Below are positions 35,814 to 44,207 of a stretch of 64,000 nt of DNA, in pieces (within the stretch, counting starts at the first letter, position 1; each line of letters opens with the position of its first letter). Source of the DNA: Halorussus halophilus (lineage in GTDB: Archaea; Halobacteriota; Halobacteria; Halobacteriales; Haladaptataceae); the NCBI RefSeq assembly GCF_008831545.1, contig NZ_CP044523.1, positions 3,472,001 to 3,536,000 on the forward strand. Reading direction: 5' to 3'. The position numbers and the translations under genes are program-made. The notes under the pieces are model-generated. The model was not told the origin of the DNA, did no database searches, and worked only from the letters and a program-made list of their open reading frames with translations.

Positions 35814-36613
35814 CGAATCTGCTCCGACTGTTCTCGCTCCGAGGGGTCCTCGCTCGTCACGTCGAGGAACACGGATTCGAGCGTCGTCTCCTCGCCCGAT
35901 TCCGCCCGGCGCGTCAACTCGGCAGGCGCGCCCTCCGCGACGAGGCGGCCGTCGTGGAGAACGCCGACAGTGTCTGCCAGTTCCTCCACGACCGGAAGAA
36001 TGTGTGTCGAGAGGAAGACGGTCATCCCCTCCTCGGAGAGTTCGGAGACGAGGTCACGAACTGTGCGGGCCGCCCGCGGGTCGAGTCCCGAGGTCGGCTC
36101 GTCCAAAAAGAGAACCTCCGGCTCGTGCAACACTGCCTGAATCAGCGCGGTCTTCTGTTTCATCCCCTTCGAGTACGTCGAGATGCGGTCGTCGGCGTCG
36201 GCCGCGAGGTCGAATCGTGAAAGTAGCGTCTCGATTCGCTCGTGTGCGTCGAGGTCCCGCAATCCGGCGACGTAGGACAGTTGCTCGCGCGCGGTCAACT
36301 CCTCGTGAATCGGCGGCGTCTCCGGCAGATAGCCGAGTCGGCCGACCACTGCATCACGATTTTCCACCGACTCACCGGCCACCCACGCCTCGCCGTTGCT
36401 CGGCGTCGTCAGCGTCGTCAGCATCCGCATCGTGGTGGTCTTGCCCGCGCCATTCGGGCCGAGGAAGCCGAACACGTCGCCGCGTTCGACCGAGATAGAG
36501 AGGTCACTGACGGCAGTCGCGTCGCCGTACTGCTTCGTCAACGACTCGGCCCGAATCGCTGGTCCGTGGCCGTGGGTCGCCTGCTCGTACTCCGCGCTAA
36601 CGCGGTCGCTCAT
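35810..36613 (-). CDS. ABC transporter ATP-binding protein (ABC-2 exporter type)
   Basis: A 267-residue ATPase starting MSDRVSAEYEQATHGHGPAI. Walker A is GPNGAGKTT, the Q-loop GYLPETPPIHEELT, the signature YSKGMKQKTAL, and Walker B VLFLDEPTSGLDPRA, followed by the H-switch STHILPVVEEL. The KGMKQ signature is typical of CcmA/DrrA-type exporters. A longer in-frame start would reach into the zinc-ribbon gene and lacks support. It is the first gene of the pair. Confidence 0.92.
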   Translation of the reverse strand: MSDRVSAEYEQATHGHGPAIRAESLTKQYGDATAVSDLSISVERGDVFGFLGPNGAGKTTTMRMLTTLTTPSNGEAWVAGESVENRDAVVGRLGYLPETPPIHEELTAREQLSYVAGLRDLDAHERIETLLSRFDLAADADDRISTYSKGMKQKTALIQAVLHEPEVLFLDEPTSGLDPRAARTVRDLVSELSEEGMTVFLSTHILPVVEELADTVGVLHDGRLVAEGAPAELTRRAESGEETTLESVFLDVTSEDPSEREQSEQIR

Positions 36614-36671
36614 ACCCACTGATTGGCGAACGACTGGCAAAAACCCCTTCCTCGGAAAATCGACGTTCGTC

Positions 36672-36854
36672 TCAGTCGTCGGCGGTAGCGTCTGCGACTT
36701 CGACCGACGCGTTCGGTCGCTCCGAGCGCGCACTTAGTGGCGCGTTCCCGCAACTCACGCACGCGTACTCTCCGTCTACGGTCTCGACGACGGGGGCGTT
36801 GCACTCGATGCACTTCACGCGTGCGGCTCGTGACTTTCTTGGATAACGTCCCAT
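36672..36854 (-). CDS. Zinc-ribbon microprotein (60 aa)
   Basis: Reads MGRYPRKSRAARVKCIECNA and continues with CVSCGNAPLS. CIEC and CVSC pairs 17 residues apart form a compact zinc ribbon, and the N-terminus is strongly basic, suggesting nucleic-acid contact. A start 11 codons upstream is possible. The TATA-like CTTATGTA at 36882-36889 lies about 30 bases before this ATG, which favours the shorter form. The acidic C-terminal tail is typical of haloarchaea. Function is unknown. Confidence 0.6.
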   Translation of the reverse strand: MGRYPRKSRAARVKCIECNAPVVETVDGEYACVSCGNAPLSARSERPNASVEVADATADD

Positions 36855-36887
36855 GCTCTCGCCTTCGACTACATCGACCCGATACAT

Positions 36888-37037
36888 AAGCGGGGCGGCC
36901 GTTTCGAACTGTTCGTGAGGGTATGACGCACTTTCACCGTGAGCACGGCGTTTGCGGCACTGTCGGTCGTCTAGACGGAGCGTTACGAACGGTTCGATCC
37001 GCCTGATAGCCGCTGAAACGTGCGGTTTCCGGGGTGT
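36888..37037. other. Spacer without recognisable features
   Basis: This stretch between the zinc-ribbon gene and the hairpin series at 37076-37336 holds no convincing open frame, repeat or promoter apart from the TATA-like block for the zinc-ribbon gene. Confidence 0.4.
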
Positions 37038-37075
37038 AAGTCGAGAACTAACTCCGTCTGCGTTTCGCCCCGTTT

Positions 37076-37336
37076 CGAGACCCGTACTCCCTACGGTCGT
37101 ACGCGTCTCGCTTACTCGCGGGTCGCGTTGCGAGAGTTCTGTGAACTCTCGCGGCTCCCCGCTCGTTGTTTCGAGGTTTTCACTCTCCGCACCGCCCGCT
37201 CAAACCTCGCCTACTCCGCGACTCCGTCGCTCCGTTTCGAGACCCGCCTCGCTAACGCTCGGCGCGTCTCGCTATCGTTCCGCGGTTTCACCGCTCCACA
37301 TCGAGACCCGTACTCCCTGCGGTCGTACGAGTCTCG
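37076..37336. repeat. Series of five hairpins with a repeated CGAGAC...GTCTCG frame
   Basis: Three hairpins share outer arms CGAGAC and GTCTCG: 37076-37110, 37238-37271 and 37302-37336. The inner stem is GTAC/GTAC in the first and third but GCC/GGC in the second, a paired change. Between them lie GCGAGAGTTC-TGT-GAACTCTCGC (37130-37152) and CGAGGTTT...AAACCTCG (about 37171-37208). The linkers also share CTACTCC-like and CTCCGTTTCGAGACC words. The last hairpin ends on the base before the rfcS stop codon, so it forms the 3' end of the rfcS transcript. Confidence 0.7.
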
Positions 37337-38323
37337 CTACTCCCCAAGCGACAACGACGCCAACAACGCTTCCAACTGCACGCGCTCGTTCGCACCCTCG
37401 CTGATTCGATAATCGACCTCGCCGATTTTGTCCATCAGGCGAACCGCGTCGGCCTCGTCCAAGTCGAACTCCCAGACCGACCGGTGGAGTTGGTCGATGA
37501 TATCGCCGCCAGCCATCCCCTTGTCGGTCAACAGGTCGTCCAGAATCGAGCGGGCCTTGCTGAAATCGCCGTCGATTGCGTGGCCGACCATCTCCTCGAT
37601 GTCCTCTGGCCGAGCAGTGGCCGTGATGGTGTAGACTGCTTCCTCGTCTACAACCTCGTCCATCACCGCGGCGGCTTGCAGAGCGTTGATGGCCTTGCGC
37701 ATGTCGCCGTCGGCGGCGTAGACGAGCGCGTCGATGCCGTCTTCCGTCGTTTCGATGTCCTCCGCTTCGGCGATCTTCTGAATCTGCGTGGCAACTGCTT
37801 CGCTCTCGATAGGTCGGAAGCGGAACGTCGCACACCGCGACTGAATCGGGTCGATGATTTTACTGGAGTAGTTACACGAGAGGATGAACCGCGTGTTGTT
37901 CGAGAACTGCTCCATCGTCCGGCGGAGCGCAGACTGTGCGTCCGACGTGAGAGAGTCGGCCTCGTCCAAGAAGATGATTCGGTAGTCGTGACCGCCGAAA
38001 CTCGACCGCGCGAAGTTCTTGATGCGGTCCCGAACCACGTCGATGCCGCGCTGGTCGGAGGCGTTCAGTTCGAGGAAGTTCGTCTCCCAGTCGTCGCCGT
38101 ACAGTTCCTTGGCGATTGCCACCGCACAGGTCGTCTTCCCCACGCCCGCTGGCCCCGAAAAGAGCAGGTTGGGCAGGTCGTTGCGCTCGACGTAGCGCGC
38201 GAGGCGACTGACGATGTCCTCGTGGCCGACCACGTCGTCTAGTTCCTGCGGTCGGTACTTCTCGATCCAGATTTCCCCGCGTCCGGCCGTCTCCTCTTCG
38301 GAGACGTTGTCGGCCTCGCTCAT
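37337..38323 (-). CDS. rfcS: Replication factor C small subunit (clamp loader)
   Basis: A 328-residue AAA+ protein starting [20 protein letters not shown]; a GTG three codons upstream is a weaker alternative. Walker A GPAGVGKT is at residues 57-64, Walker B is [13 protein letters not shown] (DEAD), and the arginine finger lies in the SRC motif of [11 protein letters not shown]. Four copies with one large subunit load the PCNA clamp onto primer-template junctions. The conserved [18 protein letters not shown] start matches archaeal RfcS. No intein is present, unlike in some haloarchaea. Confidence 0.96.
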   Translation of the reverse strand: MSEADNVSEEETAGRGEIWIEKYRPQELDDVVGHEDIVSRLARYVERNDLPNLLFSGPAGVGKTTCAVAIAKELYGDDWETNFLELNASDQRGIDVVRDRIKNFARSSFGGHDYRIIFLDEADSLTSDAQSALRRTMEQFSNNTRFILSCNYSSKIIDPIQSRCATFRFRPIESEAVATQIQKIAEAEDIETTEDGIDALVYAADGDMRKAINALQAAAVMDEVVDEEAVYTITATARPEDIEEMVGHAIDGDFSKARSILDDLLTDKGMAGGDIIDQLHRSVWEFDLDEADAVRLMDKIGEVDYRISEGANERVQLEALLASLSLGE

Positions 38324-38466
38324 GATGTCCACGAGGGACTAGCCGCTCTTAACTTCTGCGAGAACCGCCTCCCTCGCCCTCGTCGGTCGGTCGCAGGTCG
38401 CGCTTAACCCCGTCCGAGACGAGCAACGACTCAATTACTATCCGCTACGTTGTCGTGACCGCGCCT

Positions 38467-39546
38467 ATGAGACGGCGCACTCGAACCGCAGTTTTCGCAG
38501 TACTACTCGCGGCGTTCGTGTCGCTCGCGGCGATTCCAGCACCGGTCGCGGCCGAGCAACGTTCGGGGGGCACGATAGTCGTCGAAGAGGGCGAGACGAT
38601 AACCGAGGACCTCACCGCGTTCGGCGGGACGCTTATCGTCCGCGGAACGGTCGAAGGCGACGTGAGCGCGTTCACCGGCAACGTCTTCATCGACGGCCAA
38701 GTGAACGGCAACCTCGAAGCCTTCTCCGGCAACGTCCGAATCAACGGCACGGTGAACGGCGACGTGGGCGCCTTCGGCGGGAACGTCGTGCTGGCCGACG
38801 ACGGCCGCATCGGCGGTGCGCTGGAAACCGCGGCGGGCAACGTCATCGTCGACGGGCAAGTCGGCGGTGACGCCACAATCGGTGCCGGAACCATCACCGT
38901 TGGACCCACCGCGACCATCGACGGCGACCTCACCTACGACGGCGAACTGACCCAAGCAGAGGGAGCGAGCATCGGAGGGCAGGTCAGCCAGAGCGACGAC
39001 CTCACCATCGGCCCGCAGGCGCCGGTCTTGCCCGGCTGGTTCGGCTTCGTCTACGGCCTGCTGGTCAACCTCCTTCTCGGCGCGGTGCTGTTGCTAATCT
39101 TCCCGACGTTCTCCCGGGAGGTCGCCGGAAAGGCCAGCGACGACCCACTGCGCTCGGCGGGCGTCGGCCTACTGCTGTTCGTCGCCATCCCTATCGCCCT
39201 CTTCCTTATCGCGCTCACTGTCATCGGTATCCCGCTGTCGCTGACCGGCATCTTAGTTTACTTCCTCCTGCTCTGGCTCGCGGGCATCTACGGCGCGTAC
39301 TCCGTCGGCACGTGGTTGCTCTCGCTGGCCGACACCGACAATCGATGGCTCGCGCTCGTCGGCGGCGTCTTCCTCGTCGCGGTCCTCACCCAGATTCCGA
39401 TACTCGGCGGATTGGTCCAGTTCGTCGTCCTCCTGCTCGGGTTCGGCGCATTGGCGCTGAACCTCCGTGACCGGTATCGGGGACGACGCGCCTCTCGTCG
39501 CGGGACCACCGCGACGCCAGCGAGTAGCACTGACACGGCGCGATAG
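38467..39546 (+). CDS. Bactofilin-like polymer-forming membrane protein
   Basis: A 359-residue protein with a signal sequence (MRRRTRTAVFAVLLAAFVSL). A right-handed beta-helix of short repeats follows (about 35-175): VRGTVEGDVSAFTGNV, IDGQVNGNLEAFSGNV, INGTVNGDVGAFGGNV, resembling the polymer-forming cytoskeletal (bactofilin) domain. About four or five transmembrane helices fill the rest. The repeats carry a GxVxGdVxAFxGNV period of about 20 residues. With a signal sequence, the beta-helix should lie outside the membrane, unlike classical cytoplasmic bactofilins. Function is unknown. Confidence 0.8.
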   Translation: MRRRTRTAVFAVLLAAFVSLAAIPAPVAAEQRSGGTIVVEEGETITEDLTAFGGTLIVRGTVEGDVSAFTGNVFIDGQVNGNLEAFSGNVRINGTVNGDVGAFGGNVVLADDGRIGGALETAAGNVIVDGQVGGDATIGAGTITVGPTATIDGDLTYDGELTQAEGASIGGQVSQSDDLTIGPQAPVLPGWFGFVYGLLVNLLLGAVLLLIFPTFSREVAGKASDDPLRSAGVGLLLFVAIPIALFLIALTVIGIPLSLTGILVYFLLLWLAGIYGAYSVGTWLLSLADTDNRWLALVGGVFLVAVLTQIPILGGLVQFVVLLLGFGALALNLRDRYRGRRASRRGTTATPASSTDTAR

Positions 39547-39597
39547 CGCTACCAGCCAACGACACGCTTACGGCCCGCGCGGGCAAATTTTCGCACC

Positions 39598-39801
39598 ATG
39601 CACGTCACCGTCGAGGTCGTCGGCGAGGAGAGCTACGACCTCGAAGTCGAAGACGCGACCTACGCGGACCTCCTTCGGGAAGTGGACCTCAGTCCCCACG
39701 AGGTGTCCGTCATGGTCGATGGTCGCCCAGTCCCCGAAGACCAACCGGTCGAGACCGACCACGTGAAAGTCCTGCGACTCATCAAGGGGGGAGCGGTGTG
39801 A
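39598..39801 (+). CDS. samp2: Ubiquitin-like small archaeal modifier, SAMP2-like
   Basis: A 67-residue beta-grasp protein, MHVTVEVVGEESYDLEVEDA to LIKGGAV. Sequence and length match SAMP2 of Haloferax volcanii, used both for protein conjugation to lysines and for tRNA thiolation after activation by the E1-like UbaA. The active form ends in Gly-Gly. Here the frame adds Ala-Val after the GG because its last codons (GTG TGA) overlap the GTG start of the next gene. The extra residues would have to be removed before activation. Confidence 0.85.
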   Translation: MHVTVEVVGEESYDLEVEDATYADLLREVDLSPHEVSVMVDGRPVPEDQPVETDHVKVLRLIKGGAV

Positions 39802-40346
39802 GTGGCAGAAGCGGTGGGCGCGGAACGACTGGCGGTTGGGAACTCGGCGTCACGGAGACCGACTTCGAACTGCCGAACGCGGGCACTGGTCCCGACCCGC
39901 TCCGACTCTCGGAATTCGCTACCGACCACGACGCAGTCGTGCTGTTCTTCCAGCGCGACTACCGCAGCGGCGACTGCAAAGAGCAGGCCCAAACTCTCGC
40001 CGACCGCTACGGCGAGTTCCGTGACCGAGACACAGTCGTCGTCTCGGTGCTTCCTGAATCCGAGAAACGCGCCAACAAGTGGCAGAAGAAGCTTCACCTC
40101 CCGTTTCCGCTGGTCGCCGACGAAGACAAAGCGGTCGCCGAGCAGTACGGGCAACCGACGCGCTGGGGCAAACTCGGTAGTCTCCACGACCTTCTCGGAA
40201 GACTCCCCGAAGTCGCCATCCTCGACGCCCGAGACGGCCTCCAACTGTGGAGCATCCACCGCGGCGAGAAACCGGACGACAGGCCGACAGTAGACGAGGT
40301 ACTCCAACGCCTCGACACCCTGCTCGGCGACGACCGCGGACTCTGA
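39798..40346 (+). CDS. Peroxiredoxin-like (AhpC/TSA) redoxin
   Basis: A 182-residue thioredoxin-fold protein with a GTG start overlapping the modifier gene by 4 bases. The domain begins at VTETDFELPNAGTGPDPLRL. The peroxidatic cysteine lies in QRDYRSGDCKEQAQTLA; the usual P-x-x-x-T/S-x-x-C motif keeps the Ser and Cys but has Arg where Pro is expected. No second conserved cysteine is visible, so a 1-Cys or unusual mechanism is possible. Coupling to a SAMP gene suggests a sulfur or oxidative-stress link, which is inference. Confidence 0.75.
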   Translation: MSGRSGGRGTTGGWELGVTETDFELPNAGTGPDPLRLSEFATDHDAVVLFFQRDYRSGDCKEQAQTLADRYGEFRDRDTVVVSVLPESEKRANKWQKKLHLPFPLVADEDKAVAEQYGQPTRWGKLGSLHDLLGRLPEVAILDARDGLQLWSIHRGEKPDDRPTVDEVLQRLDTLLGDDRGL

Positions 40347-40360
40347 AACCGAACAAAAGA

Positions 40361-40789
40361 ATGCAGGTCCGCGAAGCAACCGACGACGACGCGCTCGACG
40401 TTCGCCGCGTCCTCGACGCCGCGATGCTGGAGGTGCGCGAGGACCTGTCCGAGTGTATCGACTCGGGAGACGTGCTGGTCGCCGAGGAAGGCGAGTCGAT
40501 TCTCGGCGCGCTCGTACTCGTTCCCAAATCCGGCGAAGACGCCGCCTACATCGACGCCGTGGCCGTCCGCCGCGCTCGCCGCGCGCAGGGCGTCGGCACC
40601 GCGCTCGTCGGGCGAGCGGCCGAGCGCGAAGGCCAACTCACCGCTGAGTTCGACGCGGACGTACGACCGTTCTACGAGGCGCTCGGATTCGACGTTTCGC
40701 CGGTCGAAGGTGCAGACGGAGAGCGAGGAGAGCAGGAAGAGAGCGGCGAACGAGAAGAACGAGACCGATTCTGGGGCGTCCTCGACTGA
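40361..40789 (+). CDS. GNAT family N-acetyltransferase
   Basis: A 142-residue GNAT protein starting MQVREATDDDALDVRRVLDA. The acetyl-CoA loop is RRARRAQGVGTALVGRAAE (Q/RxxGxG/A type), preceded by the YIDAVAV strand. FYEALGF marks the C-terminal strand. The last 25 residues are a charged Glu/Arg tail. It follows the peroxiredoxin by 14 bases and is likely co-transcribed. The substrate is unknown. Confidence 0.85.
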   Translation: MQVREATDDDALDVRRVLDAAMLEVREDLSECIDSGDVLVAEEGESILGALVLVPKSGEDAAYIDAVAVRRARRAQGVGTALVGRAAEREGQLTAEFDADVRPFYEALGFDVSPVEGADGERGEQEESGEREERDRFWGVLD

Positions 40790-41437
40790 CTACTCCGCTC
40801 GAACGGCGGTCAGGACTTCCAACTCGTCGTTCGCTCCGGCGTCCACGCAGTTCTCGATGCGATACCCCATCGCTTCGAGTGCGGCCTCGGAGTCCGCAGA
40901 CGGGACCCCGATTGGCTCGTGGGTCTCGACCACGACGACCCGAGGGCGGGCTTCGAGGTTCTGCAGAACCTCGACTTCGCTTCCCTCGCAGTCCAGTTCC
41001 AGTACGTCACAGTCCGGAATCGCGCTCGGGTCGCGCCGGTCCCCGTCCGGTGGTCCGAACGTCTCCTTCGACCCCTCCTGTACGGGCCCGACTGCGGCGT
41101 GTTCCAGCGTCACCCGGTCCGTCACTCGGTTGGCGAGAATTGTCCGCTGGAGCGTCTGGAGCATCTCGGCGTTCGCCTCGTACGTCGTCACGCTGCCCTC
41201 GGGTCCCGTCGCACGCGCCGCCGAGACGGTCGTGATACCTCGCCCGCCACCGACGACCACCACGTCGTCGCCGGGTCGAACTCGACGGCGGAGTGCCGAA
41301 CTCGTCCCGTCCTCGTACTCCGGAAAGTAGTCGATTCCTTCCTCGGGTTCGACCGTCGGGACGGCGACGCCGTTGAACACCTGCGTTCGTGGTTTCGAAT
41401 CGTTCGATTGCTCAGAGTTGTTCGAGTCGTCTGGCAC
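40790..41437 (-). CDS. FkbM family methyltransferase
   Basis: A 215-residue class I methyltransferase. Motif I is VVVVGGGRGITTVSAARATG, followed by the acidic loop VTTYEANAEML and the FkbM-type ...NRVTDRVTLEHAAVG segment. DVLELDCEGSEVEVLQNLEA is the family hallmark (D-x-E-G-x-E). The first 20 residues are a Ser/Asn/Asp-rich leader. FkbM enzymes O-methylate sugars or polyketides, so a role in surface glycan modification is possible. It converges with the GNAT gene. Confidence 0.85.
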   Translation of the reverse strand: MPDDSNNSEQSNDSKPRTQVFNGVAVPTVEPEEGIDYFPEYEDGTSSALRRRVRPGDDVVVVGGGRGITTVSAARATGPEGSVTTYEANAEMLQTLQRTILANRVTDRVTLEHAAVGPVQEGSKETFGPPDGDRRDPSAIPDCDVLELDCEGSEVEVLQNLEARPRVVVVETHEPIGVPSADSEAALEAMGYRIENCVDAGANDELEVLTAVRAE

Positions 41438-41553
41438 GAGTCGGATGAGTTCCGCCCCGGCAAAAATGCTGTCGGGAGCTTGTCAGACACTCGCGTGGAA
41501 GTATCGTGAATGGGAGTACGAAGATTCAACTCGGTGATGGACCAACGACCGCT

Positions 41554-41754
41554 ATGAACGAGACGAAACGCCGCCGCCTCGCCATCGTCTGGGTGACGTT
41601 CGCGCTCGCGTTGGGTTACGTAGCGCTCGCAGATGGACTCACGTTCGGTCTCGAAGACCTTCTCGTGCTGCTGGTCGCGCTATTCGGTCTCGGTCTCGCG
41701 TGGGTGTACTACGCGAATCCGCGGGACGTGCTGACGTTCGGCAGTAAGGAGTGA
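41554..41754 (+). CDS. Small two-helix membrane protein (66 aa)
   Basis: Begins MNETKRRRLAIVWVTFALAL. Two hydrophobic segments (about 9-24 and 32-52) are joined by the short loop DGLTFGLED, and the protein ends in YYANPRDVLTFGSKE. Arg-rich residues before helix 1 suggest the N-terminus faces the cytoplasm. A GTG sixteen codons upstream is a less likely start. No family recognised and no operon partner. Confidence 0.6.
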   Translation: MNETKRRRLAIVWVTFALALGYVALADGLTFGLEDLLVLLVALFGLGLAWVYYANPRDVLTFGSKE

Positions 41755-41774
41755 TTGGGCGACGGGACTGAATC

Positions 41775-43157
41775 TCACACCAACGGTTCGACCAACTCAC
41801 GACCCGCACTCAACAACTCCTCGACGCGCTCCTCGCTTCCCGCCTCGGCGTAGACGCGCATCTTCGGCTCCGTGCCGCTCGGGCGAACCAGCAACCACGA
41901 CCCATCTTCCAGCAAAATCTTGAACCCGTCCGTCGTGTTGACGTTCTCGACGTGTTCGCCCGCGACTTCGTCGGGGAGGTTGGCTTCCAAGTCCGTGAGA
42001 ACGCGCGACTTCTCGTCGTCCGCACAATCGACACTCACCTTGCTTTGATGAATCTCGCCGTGTTCGTCTAGCAACCTATCGACGCGCTCGTCGAACGACT
42101 CCTCGCTCTCGGCCGCGGCCGCGACGAGCGCCATCAACACGCCGTCTTTCTCGCGGTTGTGGCCGCGAATCGAGAAGCCGCCGGACTCCTCGCCGCCGAT
42201 GAGCGCGTCGTGTTCGCCCATCGCTTGGGCGACCCACTTGTAGCCGACTGCGGTCTCGTACACGTCTTCGCCGTGGGCTTCGGCCACGCGGTCGATGAGG
42301 AAGGTGGTCGAGACGGTCCTGACGGCCGGACCAGATTGGGTCTCCAAGAGGTGGTCGTACACCGCCGCGAAGAAGAGGTTCTCGTCCAAGAAGCCCCTCT
42401 CTGGCGTGACGACCGCGATGCGGTCGGAGTCGCCGTCGTTGGCGATACCGAGGTCGGCGTCACGCTCGCGGATTTCCTCCACGAGACCCTGCAAATTCTC
42501 GGCGCTCGGTTCGGGGTTCGTCCCACCGAACTCGGCGTCCTGTTCGCAGCGGCGTCGATGAACCGTCGCACCTGCTCGCTCTAACAGTTCGTCGGTGAAG
42601 CCGCGACCGGAGCCGTGAATCGCGTCGTAGACGACCGTGAGGTCCGAGAGGTCGGCGTCCACGAGGTCGAAGACGTGTTCGGCGTACGGTTCGAGGAAGT
42701 CCTCTTCTCGGACGCTCCCGTGCTCAGACTCCGGAAGCGGGTCCGGTTCCGCGATGCGGGCCATGATTTCGTCGGTGACCTCAGGGAGCGCGGGCGCGGC
42801 GTCGTGGGGGAAGAACTTCACGCCGTTGTAGTTCGGCGGGTTGTGACTCGCCGAGACGACCAGCGCGCCAGCGAGGTCGCGGTCGGCGATGGTCCACACG
42901 GCGAGCGGCGTCGGACAGTCTCGCGGCGGAATCAACGCGTCGAAGCCGTTGGCCGCCAGCACTCGACACAACTCCTCGGCGAATCCGCGGGAGGTGTCGC
43001 GGGCGTCGTAGCCGACGGCGACGGTCCCCGACTCTCGGTCTTCGACCTCCCGGAGGTAGTCGGCGACCGCTTGGCCGACCATGCGTACGCGGGGGGCAGT
43101 GAACTCGTCTAACGTCGCGCGCCAACCGTCGGTCCCGAACGAAATCGGCGTCTCCAT
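41775..43157 (-). CDS. Phosphoglucomutase/phosphomannomutase family protein
   Basis: A 460-residue alpha-D-phosphohexomutase starting METPISFGTDGWRATLDEFT. The phosphoserine loop is VVSASHNPPNYNGVK, the Mg-binding loop IANDGDSDRIAVV, the sugar-specificity loop GGEESGGFSIRGH, and the C-terminal phosphate loop VRPSGTEPKMRVY. It interconverts hexose 1- and 6-phosphates; glucose, mannose or glucosamine cannot be distinguished by eye. Supply of sugar nucleotides for glycosylation is a likely role. Element copy F lies just upstream of its promoter. Confidence 0.93.
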   Translation of the reverse strand: METPISFGTDGWRATLDEFTAPRVRMVGQAVADYLREVEDRESGTVAVGYDARDTSRGFAEELCRVLAANGFDALIPPRDCPTPLAVWTIADRDLAGALVVSASHNPPNYNGVKFFPHDAAPALPEVTDEIMARIAEPDPLPESEHGSVREEDFLEPYAEHVFDLVDADLSDLTVVYDAIHGSGRGFTDELLERAGATVHRRRCEQDAEFGGTNPEPSAENLQGLVEEIRERDADLGIANDGDSDRIAVVTPERGFLDENLFFAAVYDHLLETQSGPAVRTVSTTFLIDRVAEAHGEDVYETAVGYKWVAQAMGEHDALIGGEESGGFSIRGHNREKDGVLMALVAAAAESEESFDERVDRLLDEHGEIHQSKVSVDCADDEKSRVLTDLEANLPDEVAGEHVENVNTTDGFKILLEDGSWLLVRPSGTEPKMRVYAEAGSEERVEELLSAGRELVEPLV

Positions 43158-43199
43158 ACGGGAATTCTCACCAGCCAGTGCGAAAAAACCTACCGGCCC

Positions 43200-43505
43200 A
43201 CGCGACCACCTTTTTTCGCGTCGGGTGCGCTGGGAGCCGATGGCTCCCGCGTACCGCTCCTCGAAAAAATGTGCACCGAAAGAGCTTGCTCTTTCGAGCC
43301 TTGCTTCGCTTCGCTCAGCAAGAGATCAAAAAACGGACGCTCGAAATCCGAGCGCGGAGCGCACGGATTTCTCACGTCTGCGGCTTGCTGGTGCGACTGC
43401 CGCACAGCCCCGCGAGACCGCTCAGCGACCGCACAGCACAGTTCCGCGACCGCACCGTACGGGCCACACGCTCGCGGCCTAAACGCCGCGACCAGCGTGC
43501 GCCGG
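43200..43505 (-). repeat. Modular intergenic element, copy F (left, central and right blocks)
   Basis: On the minus strand it starts CCGGCGCACGCTGGTCGCGG and the hairpin GGTCGCGGCG...CCGCG. The centre GTGTGGCCCGTACGGTGCGG and GGGCTGTGCGG follow. The right block has AGTCGCACCAGCA and CAGACG, a hairpin at 43342-43371 (GAAATCCGTGCGC with its complement, one mismatch), and CGTCC with a T6 run. Extra nested hairpins (43270-43327) split the second T-run block. A hairpin GGGAGCC...GGCTCCC and GCGAAAAAAGGTGGTCGCG close it. The rest of 43158-43616 holds the phosphohexomutase promoter region and nothing else recognised. Confidence 0.65.
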
Positions 43506-43616
43506 ATGCAAGATTCCCTCGCTTCGTTCGGTCGTTCTTGCCTTACGTAGCGAAAACGTTACAAAAATCGGCTTCCGCAAAGTGTTTTTCCCCTCTAGAC
43601 CCTAGCAACAGCTAAG

Positions 43617-44207
43617 ATGAACACAACCCCCAAAGTCGTCGCACTCTCTGGAAGCATGCGCGACGGCAGTTACACCCGTGCCGCACTGAAACACGTCCTT
43701 GACGCCGCCGAAGAGAAGGGTGCCGAGACGAAGCTCCTCGACGTCCGCGAGTACGACCTCCCCATCTTCGACCCCGACGAGAACGAACCCGAGGCCGCGA
43801 CCGAACTCAAGCGCGAGATTCGAGAGGCCGACTCGGTCATCTGGGGCAGTCCCGTCTACCACGGCTCGTACTCCTCTGCGTTCCGCAACGTCCACGACTA
43901 CTGTGGCTTCGACGAGTACGAAGACACAACTGTCGGCCTGCTGACGGTCGCTGGCGGCGGGTCGTTCGCAAGCACGCTCGACCACATGCGCGTGACTGCT
44001 CGCGGAGTCCACGCGTGGGTCCTCCCCCACCAAGTCGGCATCCGGAACGCCCGCAATCGCATCGAAGACGGCGAGTTCCTGGAAGAAGACCTCGAAGAGC
44101 GCGTCCGTAAACTTGGCGAGCAAGCAGTCGAATACGCCTTCATCACGCCGGACGTGACGACGGAGAACACCGAGGCCGATAGCGCGGAGAGCGCAGCCGA
44201 CGACTAA
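43617..44207 (+). CDS. NADPH-dependent FMN reductase family protein
   Basis: A 196-residue flavodoxin-fold oxidoreductase. The FMN phosphate loop is ALSGSMRDGSYTRAAL (GSxRxxSxT type), and the FMN-contacting segment WGSPVYHGSYSSAFRNVHDY matches the family's SPxYxGSxxxxxKN motif. LLTVAGGGSFASTLDHMRV is the third flavin loop. Family members reduce FMN, quinones, azo compounds or chromate with NAD(P)H. The acidic C-terminal tail is halophilic. It converges with a GIY-YIG gene, whose stop is adjacent. Confidence 0.88.
   Translation: MNTTPKVVALSGSMRDGSYTRAALKHVLDAAEEKGAETKLLDVREYDLPIFDPDENEPEAATELKREIREADSVIWGSPVYHGSYSSAFRNVHDYCGFDEYEDTTVGLLTVAGGGSFASTLDHMRVTARGVHAWVLPHQVGIRNARNRIEDGEFLEEDLEERVRKLGEQAVEYAFITPDVTTENTEADSAESAADD

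Noticed and set aside
37076-37336. CRISPR array
   Set aside because: The repeated words are hairpins of unequal spacing with related linkers; there are no identical repeats separated by unique spacers, and no cas genes.
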